Notes under the pieces: model-generated
Seen by the model: only the letters and a program-made list of their open reading frames with translations
What the model was told of the DNA's origin: nothing
The model's database searches: none
Shown: in pieces, positions 54,815 through 64,000 of the stretch
How the letters are laid out: each line of letters opens with the position of its first letter
Numbering within the stretch: position 1 is the first letter of the stretch
Origin: Armatimonadetes bacterium Uphvl-Ar1
GTDB taxonomy: Bacteria; Armatimonadota; Fimbriimonadia; Fimbriimonadales; Fimbriimonadaceae
Reading direction: 5' to 3'
Length of the DNA stretch: 64,000 nucleotides
Assembly (NCBI GenBank): GCA_002162075.1
Contig: CP021423.1
Span: forward strand, 2,170,001-2,234,000
Position numbers and translations under genes: made by a program

Positions 54815-56589
54815 CTAAGCTATCTTCTTCCACAAATCGCCCATTTTTTCTCTCAAACTAGGTCGTCTCTGAGCCCCTGACATCACCGCAAACCGAGCGT
54901 GATAGTCCTGAACTTCGGCGTACGCTTCCCGCAATCCTGCGATGACTTGGTCAATCGGTGCTGGCTCAACCAAAATCCCAAACCCGATCGCCTGGCTCAT
55001 GCGATCCAAAGCCACACGATCAATCGGTTCAGCAACTTGACACAAAATCTTGCCTTCTTGGAATCGGATCGGCAGGGCCATCGCTCGCACCGCAAAATGG
55101 GCCGGCACCGCTTTGATTGCCCCAATCTCACTGCCGCCGTCCGTATCTTGAGCTTTTGGCTTGGTGAAACTAGCGGGCTCTGATCCAACAAACCCAACCG
55201 TATTCTCCTCCTTGTCTTGAGCTACTGGTTTCTCAACCGGGGCCCCCAGCAACGCCCGCAACTCTTCATCACTCATCGCCGACGACGAGCTCGGAACGAC
55301 TTCACCTGGCTCATCCGGAGTATCAAGAAGAGCCGCAATCTCTGCGGCTGACATGACGCTATCAGCGCGGTTTGCCGCCTCTGCTTCCTCAGCTGCTTTA
55401 GCCTCCGCTGCCGCATCGAGTGCTTCAGCTTGAGCATCAATATTTCCGCGCACAAGCGCAACCAGATCTTCTTCCGTCAATGAATCAAGGTCAAAATCAT
55501 CTTCAATCTCAGGTTCTTCCGGTTTTTCTTCGACTGCCCCCATCTCGATGGCCGCCGCAATCTCATCATCAGAAAGTTCAATTGCCTCTGCTTCGGCCAC
55601 TATAGATTCTGGAGCAACAGTCCCAACCCCATCCGCCCCGCGAACATCGCCGCAATCTGATCAGCCGATAACTCGCCATCATCTGGAATCGCGGCTAAAT
55701 CCTGAACCGAAACCTCAGTAACCTCCCCAGCAAACATCGCCGCAATCTGATCCGCCGATAGTTCGCCATCATCTGGAATCGCTGCTAAATCGACTGCTGA
55801 AACAGGTGCGCTCACGTCAATGTTCGCACTCACTTCGGTTTGCTCTTCCTCGACCACTTCCGACATGACTTCGTCAAATCCACTCAACAACGCCCCGGAT
55901 TCTTCCGGCGTTAGCGACGCATCTTCTTCGTCGTCTTCCAAATTAAAGGCTTCGATCGCTCCAATCAAGCCCGGGAACTGCGCTTCAATCTCATCAGAAT
56001 CAACCGCCTGCTCAACGTACTCGTCATCAGAGTCGTTCGCATAAAAATCAGCCGGCATCTCATCCGGATGTTCCGACGCAAGATCAATCTCTTCTTGCGT
56101 CACCTCAAGACTCATCCCTGTAGCCTCCGTCGCGTTAAATTGGGCAACTTCTGCCAGCAGCCCCGGATGCTTCTCTTCAAATCGAGGAACGTTCAGGGAA
56201 GGTATTTCCACCACCTCTTCATCCAACTCTGGTTGCCAAAAATCATCAGGCATCAAATCCGGATGATCGTTTGCCAGGTCAATCTCTTCCTGAGTCAGCT
56301 CACCCAAACCATAACTTAAATCCGAATCATTTACACATTCCGATTCAGGCTGAGCAATAACCTCTTGAACTACGGGAGCTACAACTTGCGTCCGCAATTC
56401 GCCCACTTCCGCGGTCAGCGTCTGAATCTGCGCCATCAATTGGGTCAAAACATCTGCCGGAACCGCCACGGTTGTCACTTCAGCTACGACAGGCTCAGCC
56501 GGAACAACAACTTTTGCCTTAGGAGAACGCGTTCGTTTCTCCACTTGCTGTACCTCCTCAACCGATTCTTTCTTCTTCCGCGCCGGCAT
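54815..56589 (-). CDS. Long acidic protein with repeated EIxALL motifs and half-MshEN domain, one apparent frameshift
   Basis: Two frames join into 591 residues if one G is added to the run opposite C4 at 55636-55639; the motif pattern continues smoothly across the join. A basic N-terminus and short coiled coil precede two ~65-residue repeats (TQEEIDLANDHPDLMPDDFW; TQEEIDLASEHPDEMPADFY). Then come LTPEESGALL, two copies of IPDDGELSADQIAAMFAG, LSDDEIAAAI, LTEEDLVALV, MSAAEIAALL and MSDEELRALL. Residues ~490-565 (VPAHFAVRAMALPIRFQEGK, CQVAEPIDRVALDRMSQAIG) match only the C-terminal half of MshEN. LSxxEIxALL resembles the EIDALL peptide of FliM/FliN, which binds CheY-P in FliM. Probably a scaffold; function unknown. 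Confidence 0.72.
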
Positions 56590-56664
56590 AATCGTTATTG
56601 TCAGGTTCAAAACCTAAAGAACCTGGTGAGATTATCGGCACTAAATCCTCGACCTTCAGGTCAA

Positions 56665-59427
56665 TCAATCGTTTTCTTCCGAAGAGTGATCTTGACGTTT
56701 TTTCTTCGCCGCCAACAAACTCCCAGCCGTGGAAATCGGCTCAGCCTTCTCGACTGTTTTTTCCCTTTTTGCTCTCCGTGTGCGCATGACCGGAGCTCGA
56801 TTAGCCAAACCATCAATCCGAGAAACCGAAGCTTTGACAGGCTCCTCGTCTTCGGCCCGCTTCCGTCCAAAAGCAGGCAGCGGAACCACAACCCGCCGCA
56901 CCAAAACATCCAAAGGTAACAAGAACAAAGCCGCCAAAAGGAACAAGCGCCACAAGTCCGCCACGCTTTCGCCCCGGTTCGCGATCTCCCGCATAGCCTC
57001 CTGACCTCCTTCTAATATCTTCCCTCCTGTGACACTCGCCAATCCTTCCAATAACGGCAAATTCGTCATCGAACTCCGATACTCTGGAGGATAAGGTATC
57101 GAAAAACCGTTGCTCGCAACCCGCGCCTCACCTTGTCCCCCCGGCTCAACCACTGAAACAATATAACTTCCTACCTCGCTCGCGTCAAAATCTCCCAAAA
57201 ACACCCCCGGTGCCTCCTGGGTCAGAACTGCTTTCTGTGAATTCCCCGCCGGATCGCTCACCCGAACTTCCAAAGAATCTTGTGTCAGCGGATTCCCACT
57301 GCGATCACGTGCCTGGAGTCGGATCACCCCTTTCCCCCCTTCTGGTGAAACTTGCAAATCGTAATTATTCACCGCCGCTTTCCGCGTCAAAGTCCGCACC
57401 GCTTGTGCCCAAAACTGTCCAAATCCTCCCCATCGAACCCACTCACTCGCCCACCGGTTCTGAGCATCACTCGTAAACGCCATCGAGCGACCAAGGCCAT
57501 ACTGCCAACTCGCCAGAAGCGGATCATCTTTCTGAGTTCGCATCGTCACCCGCGCCAAAGGACGAGCCTCCGTCAAACAGTAAGCCATCAATGCCGGAAA
57601 ACCGTCGAGTCCCCTAGTCACTTCATCGCCCCCAATCACCTTGGGAGTGAACGCACCCTCCTCAATCGCTGACCTCGACATCAAGCTCACATCCTGAGTG
57701 AAAATCTGCGGCAACTTCTTGGCGTCATCCACAAAGTAATGTCGTCCGCCCCCGACTGCAGCCAGATTCTTCAAAAACGGAACATCCTTCCCGTCCCCAA
57801 TCGCTACTGTTGACACCGTAATCTTGTCCGCTTTCATTGCTGCCGCAATCGCAAGACTCGTACCGTGTTGGTCACAGTCCGCACCATCCGCCACCAAAAT
57901 GAAGTGCCGAACCCGCGTATCTTCCTGCCCCAATTTCTCCTGGGCAAACTTCACCGACGGCTCCGCAAAAATCCCCCCTCCACCATCCTTCAACAGCCGA
58001 ACTTTACTCTTGACCGCCCCCTTGTCTTTCAGCTCCGCAATCGGAGCAACATAGTCCACTCGACTGCCACTCCCTGCCACCCCGAGCCGATCAGTTGGCC
58101 CCAGGAGATCGGTCGTCAAAACCGCCGCATTTGCCGCCATCTGGAGCTTGGTCACCCCTCCGATATTCATCGACATACTCCCGCTGGTATCCACCACAAT
58201 CAACACCGAAGTATTCGGAAATACTTTTCTCTGCCGGATATTCAAATCAACTGGGAGAGCTTCAGCCACCGGAGTTCCGTACCATCCTCCGGGCAGAAAA
58301 CTATCCTCACCCCCAATCATCATCAAGCCGATCCCACTATCCCGAACCGCATTTCGAAGCATCCGCATTTGTAGATCAGTAGTCAAAGAAGCGTTAAAAT
58401 CATTCAAGATCACCGCGTCATAAACCTGCAAATCCTCCGGTCGGGCTGGCATCATACTTGCCCCACCCAGCTGAACCGTTATCCCTTGCTCGCTCAATGC
58501 CGTGGCCAATTCTCGTTTCGAAGTGTCTCCTTGAATCAGCAAAATCTTGGGCCGACCCTTTACCGCCACAAACGCAGCCCCCAAGTTATTCCGATTGTCT
58601 GAATCCTCCGGCACCTCCAAAAATGCTCGATAACGATAAAACCCAGGATCTTTCAACTCCTGGTTGACCACAACCGTCGAAGTCCCTGCTGGAATACTGA
58701 CCGGAACTTCAGAAACCGCTTCGCCATTCCGTTCGATCACGAGCCGCCCAGACTGTGCCACCGATGATTCAACCACCGCTCGAATCTCAAAAGGCTGATC
58801 AGCCGACTGTTCACTCGGCGCACTCAACTCCAATATCGCCGCTTCCGCACGCCCCTTGTCCAATCCGAGCGGAACAATATCAACCGCAACTCCTTCGGCC
58901 GCGATACTCTCAATTGCCCCCAAAGCATCACCTTTCGTCTCGTTCCCATCACTCAAAACCACGATGCGCCGACTCTTTCCGCTCGGAAAACTCGCCATCG
59001 CCAACCGCAACGCTGCCCCCAAATCACTCGCCGAACCATCAACGACCGATTCAACTTCGTTAAATGGGCGACGACCACCCGGTGCTGCTTCCATCGCCGG
59101 AACACCGCCGAATGCGACAATTCCCACACGATCATCCTCCCCCATTCCCCGCATTGCTTCATTCACAAAGTCAATCTGCTTCTTTCGGTCTTTCTCGCCA
59201 ATACTGTCCGACCGATCCACCACGAATAGCGTCGTCATTCCCCGATTCGGACGCACCGACTGCGGCCCCATGAGCGCACCAATAAGCGCACCCAAAAGCA
59301 AAAATCGTAGCCCAATCGCAATTGCTTTCCGCACCGGAACCATTCCATGAACTCGGCTCCAGCTCATGACCAATCCCACAATGAGCGGAATGAACAACAA
59401 ACCCCAAATCGGCTCTATAAATCTCAT
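56665..59427 (-). CDS. Membrane protein with two von Willebrand A-like domains and an amidotransferase-like fold
   Basis: A 920-residue protein. Helices near residues 7-24 and 34-53 anchor it. A first vWA domain with MIDAS-type DRSDSIG (residues ~69-75) is followed by a beta domain, a class I amidotransferase-like segment (RPKILLIQGDTSKRELATAL, IGGEDSFLPGGWYG) and a second vWA domain with DTSGSMSMNIGG. A helix lies near residue 810 before a Lys/Arg-rich tail. It is the last gene of the MoxR-DUF58-BatA operon and probably part of an envelope-associated AAA+/vWA complex. Exact substrate unknown. Confidence 0.85.
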   Translation of the reverse strand: MRFIEPIWGLLFIPLIVGLVMSWSRVHGMVPVRKAIAIGLRFLLLGALIGALMGPQSVRPNRGMTTLFVVDRSDSIGEKDRKKQIDFVNEAMRGMGEDDRVGIVAFGGVPAMEAAPGGRRPFNEVESVVDGSASDLGAALRLAMASFPSGKSRRIVVLSDGNETKGDALGAIESIAAEGVAVDIVPLGLDKGRAEAAILELSAPSEQSADQPFEIRAVVESSVAQSGRLVIERNGEAVSEVPVSIPAGTSTVVVNQELKDPGFYRYRAFLEVPEDSDNRNNLGAAFVAVKGRPKILLIQGDTSKRELATALSEQGITVQLGGASMMPARPEDLQVYDAVILNDFNASLTTDLQMRMLRNAVRDSGIGLMMIGGEDSFLPGGWYGTPVAEALPVDLNIRQRKVFPNTSVLIVVDTSGSMSMNIGGVTKLQMAANAAVLTTDLLGPTDRLGVAGSGSRVDYVAPIAELKDKGAVKSKVRLLKDGGGGIFAEPSVKFAQEKLGQEDTRVRHFILVADGADCDQHGTSLAIAAAMKADKITVSTVAIGDGKDVPFLKNLAAVGGGRHYFVDDAKKLPQIFTQDVSLMSRSAIEEGAFTPKVIGGDEVTRGLDGFPALMAYCLTEARPLARVTMRTQKDDPLLASWQYGLGRSMAFTSDAQNRWASEWVRWGGFGQFWAQAVRTLTRKAAVNNYDLQVSPEGGKGVIRLQARDRSGNPLTQDSLEVRVSDPAGNSQKAVLTQEAPGVFLGDFDASEVGSYIVSVVEPGGQGEARVASNGFSIPYPPEYRSSMTNLPLLEGLASVTGGKILEGGQEAMREIANRGESVADLWRLFLLAALFLLPLDVLVRRVVVPLPAFGRKRAEDEEPVKASVSRIDGLANRAPVMRTRRAKREKTVEKAEPISTAGSLLAAKKKRQDHSSEEND

Positions 59428-59428
59428 A

Positions 59429-61252
59429 TCATGACCGCCTCATAAAAACTAGCCACTCCAAAACCAAAACTCCCATCATCAAAGCAATCAACGGCTTCCA
59501 CAAGTCCGCAAATCGCTCCATCGGCTTCGTTTGGACAGCCTCACCCCCCGCAATCGCAAACTCCGAAACCGGCGCAATCTCTGATTCCCGCTCCGAGGTC
59601 ATATTCACCAAATATTCCCGGACATCTTCTCCCTCTCCAACCGAATAGCGACCAACTCGGTCAAATCCTCTCAAGGTGAACCGACCGTTCAACGCCCTGA
59701 CCGACTCCGTCTCCGCCGGACCTTTCACCACAAGCACTTCTCCATCACGCCCCGGAATACCGATCGTTTGCCCTGTCACCAACGTCGAAAACCCGCGCTG
59801 CCGCTCGCCTACCGCCAAGTCAACAAGATTCCCCAACAATATAGGAAAACTCACGCTCAGCGGAAAATCGCCATCCAGCAAGTCAAATGCGAAGTAAAGC
59901 TGTCGTTTCGGCGCATCTCGCTGCACAACGAGCGCCCCCTGAGAATTCTGAGCCAACACCCGCGACCCCGCCTTCGGCTTTGCCGCGTAAACGTTGGCTA
60001 AATAGACCCCTTCAAAACTCACTCCCTCCAATACCCCCGTCTCCTCAACAGAAATCACGTCCGGAGTTCCCAACTTTGCCCCCACCTCCGCCGCCGTGTT
60101 CTTCCCACCGACTCCAAAAGTCACCGTCATAGGAGCTTTAACCGCAACCTCCGGCACCGAGTCAAAAATTACCAAATCATAATTGCCCGCACCTCCATTA
60201 CCAACCAATTCAGAATTCGGCACCGTCGCTGCTTTGTCCAAAACAACTCGTGCATCCAAATTCAGCCCCGTCTCCAAAAATAGATTCCCCCGTGTCACAA
60301 GCAACACGCGCAACGAACCCGATGGATCACCCGGAACCATCCGCTCATCATCTGCTGACAGAAACCCACCTTCACTCACCCGCGCCCGAACAACCGAAAC
60401 ATCACCTGGAACAGCAACGGTTCGTCCTACCGTTCCCCCCGCCGGAACTTCAACCTCAGCCGAAAAAATTGCCCGGTCATCCGCATAAACCGTCAAAGGT
60501 GTTTGGGCGGCTTCAGACCCAAAATTCTTGACCCCCACATAAGCCTGTAAACCCTTCGGCGTCTCCGATGTTCCTAGGGCAGTGACCGCCAAGTTCGCAC
60601 CCGATTTCCCAATCGGCTCAAAAACAATCTCCGATTTTCCCCGGCTCACCTCACCTACAGGCTCAAAAACCCCATCGCTCAAAACAACTATCCGAGAGGT
60701 GGCATCACGCCCCACCAAAGCCATTGCAAGCCGCAAACTTTCACCCAAATCACCCGGAGCATCACCGCGCCTCAAGCTCTCAGCCCCTTGCTTCAACCTA
60801 GCCGGATCATTCGCCAAACCCGTCACGACCCTCGGCGATGCCCCCGCCTCAATTAGTGCCATCTGATCCCCCGGCTTCATCGCCGCAATCAACTCCTCCG
60901 CCCGCTTCACCGCTACCCCAAACCGATCCGGGGCGACGTCCGTCGCTCCCATACTCGCACTTCCATCGACAATCAAAACCGTCGTTAAACCCTGGACATT
61001 TTCCTGACGCATTTGCCACCTAGCCAACCCCATGACCAAAAACGCCAATGCCACCAACTGCAAAACCCACAGCCAATTAAATTTCAACTTCTGAAAAAGC
61101 GAATTGGCTCGCACCTCATCCTCTCGCTCAGGCCACAAGAAGCTCGCCGGAATCACGAAATCACGTCGGCGCAAACGTAACAAATACAACGCCAAAATGA
61201 ACCCCCCAACCGGCAAAAACCACAACAAACTCTGAGGTGACTGAAAGCTCAT
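59429..61252 (-). CDS. BatA/vWA-domain membrane protein
   Basis: A 607-residue protein with an N-terminal BatA-type membrane region (SLLWFLPVGGFILALYLLRL, then WLWVLQLVALAFLVMGLARW), a vWA domain carrying DGSASMG and a large beta-rich extracytoplasmic part, ending in a helix (LIALMMGVLVLEWLVFM). The start overlaps the DUF58 stop by 4 nt. It belongs to the widespread MoxR/DUF58/BatA clusters, proposed to assist folding or assembly of other proteins. Confidence 0.86.
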   Translation of the reverse strand: MSFQSPQSLLWFLPVGGFILALYLLRLRRRDFVIPASFLWPEREDEVRANSLFQKLKFNWLWVLQLVALAFLVMGLARWQMRQENVQGLTTVLIVDGSASMGATDVAPDRFGVAVKRAEELIAAMKPGDQMALIEAGASPRVVTGLANDPARLKQGAESLRRGDAPGDLGESLRLAMALVGRDATSRIVVLSDGVFEPVGEVSRGKSEIVFEPIGKSGANLAVTALGTSETPKGLQAYVGVKNFGSEAAQTPLTVYADDRAIFSAEVEVPAGGTVGRTVAVPGDVSVVRARVSEGGFLSADDERMVPGDPSGSLRVLLVTRGNLFLETGLNLDARVVLDKAATVPNSELVGNGGAGNYDLVIFDSVPEVAVKAPMTVTFGVGGKNTAAEVGAKLGTPDVISVEETGVLEGVSFEGVYLANVYAAKPKAGSRVLAQNSQGALVVQRDAPKRQLYFAFDLLDGDFPLSVSFPILLGNLVDLAVGERQRGFSTLVTGQTIGIPGRDGEVLVVKGPAETESVRALNGRFTLRGFDRVGRYSVGEGEDVREYLVNMTSERESEIAPVSEFAIAGGEAVQTKPMERFADLWKPLIALMMGVLVLEWLVFMRRS

Positions 61253-62136
61253 TCCACCCAGCCACCTTTCTTGAATATCTCCCCAAAAATCTGACTGACC
61301 CCCGCGTCGCTCCCCACTAAAGCGTATCGCCCCCCGTACCGCTTGACCGTTTCTTCAATCAAGGAATTGTGCAACGCCAAGTTCTTTCGATACTCCGCCA
61401 AAGTCGGACCATTTGCCGTGATCTCAACCGCCGCACCACTCTCCGCATCAATCAAGCGCAAATCCCCTTCAATCCCCGGATCTAGCTCAAACGGCGACAA
61501 CACTTGGACAACCCAAATCTCATGCCCCGCCGCCGTCAATTGGGCAAGCGAACCCCCAAGGCTCTGATCCATACCGTCTGTCAAAACCACCGCCAAACCC
61601 GTGCGAGACATCAATTTCGCCGCTTGTTTAAGGTGATACGAAACCGGACGAACTCCGTCCATTCGTAAGCTCTCCAACCACCCCATCAACTGCACCGTTC
61701 CCCGCCGACCTCTCAAGAATCGGGTCCGGTTCACCCCGTCATTCAAAGACATCCCCATGACAGAATCACCCGCCCGACTCGCTACCACCCCAAAAGCCGC
61801 CCCAAGTCGCTTAACTGCTCCCCCCTTTCCTGGTTCACCGTAATCCATGCTCTTAGAACAATCAACCAAAAGGTAAACAGGCAAGTCCTCTTCGTCCTGG
61901 TATGTCTTGACAATTGGAACCCCCAATCGAGCCAGAACATTCCAGTCCAAATGCCGCAAATCATCCCCATCCGCATACTCCCGATAATCTTTGAATTCGA
62001 GCGAAACCCCTTTCTCTTTCGCCAAACGCTCACCTCGTACCCGACCCGTAAAAGACTTTCGTGGCTTCAGACGCAACCGCTCCAGTACCCGTACATCACG
62101 GATGTCAAGAAGCGGAGTCAGGGTCTGTTCACTCAC
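61249..62136 (-). CDS. DUF58 domain protein
   Basis: A 295-residue protein with the DUF58 signature FKDYREYADGDDLRHLDWNV and LPVYLLVDCSKSMDYGEPGK, a vWA-like fold with Asp-x-Ser-x-Ser. No membrane segment. DUF58 proteins are partners of MoxR-type AAA+ ATPases. It overlaps both neighbours by ATGA-type junctions, indicating tight co-expression. Confidence 0.9.
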   Translation of the reverse strand: MSEQTLTPLLDIRDVRVLERLRLKPRKSFTGRVRGERLAKEKGVSLEFKDYREYADGDDLRHLDWNVLARLGVPIVKTYQDEEDLPVYLLVDCSKSMDYGEPGKGGAVKRLGAAFGVVASRAGDSVMGMSLNDGVNRTRFLRGRRGTVQLMGWLESLRMDGVRPVSYHLKQAAKLMSRTGLAVVLTDGMDQSLGGSLAQLTAAGHEIWVVQVLSPFELDPGIEGDLRLIDAESGAAVEITANGPTLAEYRKNLALHNSLIEETVKRYGGRYALVGSDAGVSQIFGEIFKKGGWVE

Positions 62137-63125
62137 ACTTTGATCGGGTCTTTGTCGCCCGCATTAACCATCTCAACAATGCCATCAACCACTTGGTCAG
62201 CCGTGACGCCATCCGCTTCAGATTCATAATTCATGATCAGTCTATGCCGCAGAACGGGCTTGGCCGCTTTCACTACATTTTCCTTACTCACGTTGAACCG
62301 ACCCTCCAACATCGCAAAGACTTTGCCCGCCGTAATGATCGCTTGTGCACCTCGTGGAGAGGAGCCATAACGCACATACTTCTTCGCCATGGTCGCCGCT
62401 GATTCACTATCCGGATGACTCGCAACAATAATCGAGAGAGCGTAATCCAAAACCTCAGGACTCACACTGACCTCGCGAGTGATCTGTCGCGCTCGGATCA
62501 AGTCTTCCGCGCTGGCCACGCGCTGAACCTGCGCCATCTCCCCTTGAGTTGTGCGGTTCACAACCTCTGCAAGCACTGCTTTACTAGGATAAGGCACCAA
62601 GAGCTTAAAGAAAAACCGGTCAAGCTGAGCTTCCGGAAGAGGGTAGGTTCCCTCCTGCTCCACCGGGTTTTGAGTTGCCATCACCATGAACGGCTCATCC
62701 AAATGGTGGACTTTTCCTCCGACCGTCACCTGACGCTCTTGCATCGCTTCCAGCAACGAACTTTGCGTTTTCGGTGTCGCCCGGTTGATCTCATCCGCTA
62801 AAACAAAATGCGCAAATACTGGACCGCGTCGGAATTCAAATCCCCCAGCTTGGGTAAAAACGTTCGTCCCGGTCACATCCGCTGGCATCATGTCTGGCGT
62901 GAATTGAATTCTCGAAAAGTCCAAATCCACCGCCTGCGCCATCGTGCGGATCAAAAGCGTCTTCCCCAGTCCCGGCATCCCCTCAAGCAAAACGTGACCG
63001 TTCGCCGCCAATGCGACCAGAACTCCCTCCACAACATCATCCTGTCCAACGACAACCTTGCCAATCTCACTCCGCAAAGATGTCCATGTATTTCTGAACC
63101 ACTCCGCTGCCTCTAGTCCTTTCAT
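62133..63125 (-). CDS. MoxR-family AAA+ ATPase
   Basis: A 330-residue ATPase with Walker A EGMPGLGKTLLIR, Walker B HFVLADEINRATPKTQSSLL and the MoxR-typical LEAMQERQVTVGGKVHHLDE and MATQNPVEQEGTYPLPEAQL. It acts as a chaperone-like motor on vWA-containing partners, which are encoded in the next three genes. It follows the Gln/Met-rich protein by 3 nt. Confidence 0.95.
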   Translation of the reverse strand: MKGLEAAEWFRNTWTSLRSEIGKVVVGQDDVVEGVLVALAANGHVLLEGMPGLGKTLLIRTMAQAVDLDFSRIQFTPDMMPADVTGTNVFTQAGGFEFRRGPVFAHFVLADEINRATPKTQSSLLEAMQERQVTVGGKVHHLDEPFMVMATQNPVEQEGTYPLPEAQLDRFFFKLLVPYPSKAVLAEVVNRTTQGEMAQVQRVASAEDLIRARQITREVSVSPEVLDYALSIIVASHPDSESAATMAKKYVRYGSSPRGAQAIITAGKVFAMLEGRFNVSKENVVKAAKPVLRHRLIMNYESEADGVTADQVVDGIVEMVNAGDKDPIKV

Positions 63126-63128
63126 TGC

Positions 63129-64000
63129 TTAATTTCCTCCTCCCGACAACTGCTCAAAATATTCCTTCACTCTCTCCCGGTGCTTCCCTTTCACTTTGTT
63201 GTTGCTCACCGCCGATTCAGCTGACTTCTTGTAACCAGGCAAAGCCTCTTTGTACGGCACACTGGTCCGGCTTCCCAACATCGTTGGCGCTTTGATTTCA
63301 CTAAAGGAATCGTTCCCTCGTTTCTCATCTCGATCCCCGCGAACCGCTGTGACCTTTCCTTTCCCCTCCAGTTCCATCGGATCATCACGTTTCTCGTTCT
63401 CACCTTCGCCCATGTATTGACCACCTTGGGTTCCACCCTGACCGTCGGTACCACCCATTCCCAACATTTGCATCATCTGTTGCATTTGCTCCAGGTTCAT
63501 ATTGCCTTGGCGCATCTGCTCCATCATCTCTTTCATCGCCTGGCGCATCGCCTCCCGCGCTGCCGGATCTTTCATCATCTCCGCCAACTGCTCCATCTGC
63601 TCTTGCATCTGCTTCATCTGCTCTTCCGTCATCGGTTCCCCTTGTTGCATCTGCTGTTGAGCCTGCTGCATTTGCTTCATCAGCTCCTGCATCTCCTTAA
63701 ACTCCGCCATGTTCTGCAGTTCTTCAAGCGCCTTCTTAACATCCTCGCTCATCTCCAATTTCTGAGCAAGGTTCTCCATCGCTTCCATCTGCTGTTCCAA
63801 AGCCTTTCGCTCACTATCCGAAAGCCCACCTTCGCTTAACTGCTGCTCCGCTTCTTGCTTGGCCCGAGCCATCACTTCCGCCAATCGCTCCTTCTGCGCC
63901 TCACTCATGCGCATCAGTTCGCTCGTCGTCTGGTCTGCCCCAAGAGCCGTCATCATCTGATCGTCAATCTGATCTCCCCGCATCTGGTCAGCCCCCGATT
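63129..64000 (-). CDS. Gln/Met/Glu-rich helical protein (5' end outside window)
   Basis: The frame stays open to the window end, so an in-frame Met at 63983 is probably internal. The visible ~290 residues are almost all helix, with QMEAMENLAQKLEMSEDVKK, QQAQQQMQQGEPMTEEQMKQ and QMQEQMEQLAEMMKDPAARE. Low complexity makes homology unsafe. The C-terminus (RTSVPYKEALPGYKKSAESA and KGKHRERVKEYFEQL) is more ordered. It heads the MoxR operon and may be an extended scaffold, perhaps part of a larger membrane protein. Confidence 0.65.
   Translation of the reverse strand, partial: SGADQMRGDQIDDQMMTALGADQTTSELMRMSEAQKERLAEVMARAKQEAEQQLSEGGLSDSERKALEQQMEAMENLAQKLEMSEDVKKALEELQNMAEFKEMQELMKQMQQAQQQMQQGEPMTEEQMKQMQEQMEQLAEMMKDPAAREAMRQAMKEMMEQMRQGNMNLEQMQQMMQMLGMGGTDGQGGTQGGQYMGEGENEKRDDPMELEGKGKVTAVRGDRDEKRGNDSFSEIKAPTMLGSRTSVPYKEALPGYKKSAESAVSNNKVKGKHRERVKEYFEQLSGGGN

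Noticed and set aside
55650-55800. Near-identical direct repeats as mobile-element ends
   Set aside because: They encode the duplicated IPDDGELSADQIAAMFAG units within one reading frame.
63417-63983. Repetitive CAT/CTG-like sequence as a tandem repeat or CRISPR array
   Set aside because: The repetition comes from Gln/Met-rich codons in an open frame; there are no regular spacers.

Overview
The window looks like chromosome of a diderm bacterium from the Armatimonadota, probably close to Fimbriimonadia. This is an inference from several signs: a type IV prepilin with the 'FPVFAQAK' N-terminal signature (45.5-46.3 kb), five PEP-CTERM proteins with VPEPA/G-hydrophobic-Arg tails, a secretin-based pilus operon, GatCA, and dense operons joined by 4-nt ATGA/GTGA/TTGA overlaps. 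I see no phage, insertion sequence, CRISPR array or rRNA; there are two tRNA genes (Ser-CGA, Val-CAC).

Layout. 0-9.9 kb: type IV pilus / type II secretion-like assembly operon (pilM-N-O-P-Q-B-C and a pseudopilin) bracketed by a GAF/HD-GYP protein and an HDOD protein. 9.9-13 kb: large secreted subtilase with a dockerin-like tail. 13.1-14.6 kb: MshEN-domain protein paired with a MinD/FlhG-like ATPase. 14.7-19.6 kb: SbtA-like transporter, Wzx-like flippase and rmlB-rmlA-rmlC for dTDP-sugar supply. 19.6-26.2 kb: lone SdhC-like cytochrome b, enolase, three tandem PEP-CTERM paralogues, DinB, Fe/Mn superoxide dismutase, MsrB, tRNA-Ser. 26.3-33.4 kb: DUF255 protein, gatC-gatA, ispE, a MobA-like nucleotidyltransferase and small proteins. 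33.5-45.1 kb: two ECF sigma factors (one with a zinc anti-sigma), pseudo-receiver, PEP-CTERM and TolB-like proteins, tandem HD-GYP, second subtilase, beta-barrel, AhpD-like protein. 45.1-48.8 kb: prepilin, LacI regulator and a divergent glycosidase, each promoter carrying a perfect operator. 48.8-53.9 kb: PEP-CTERM trypsin-like protease, glpX, chemoreceptor, PAS protein. 54-56.6 kb: a second MinD/FlhG-like ATPase next to a long acidic protein with about nine EIDALL-like motifs. 56.7-64 kb: MoxR-DUF58-BatA/vWA operon, running off the end.

How the genes fit together. Pilus assembly is accompanied by cyclic-nucleotide-type domains (HD-GYP, MshEN) and by two MinD/FlhG-like ATPases, each beside a protein that combines all or part of an MshEN fold with acidic EIxALL-like motifs. 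I think these two modules are the best candidate here for an undescribed positioning or signalling system for the pili.

Quality warning. Seven genes (a membrane/coiled-coil protein, nucleotidyltransferase, DUF255, enolase, LacI, beta-barrel, EIxALL protein) appear broken, and each is restored by adding one base to a homopolymer. Enolase would be essential. The shared direction and context point to consensus errors in the assembly rather than seven pseudogenes, so these are annotated as single genes across the shift.
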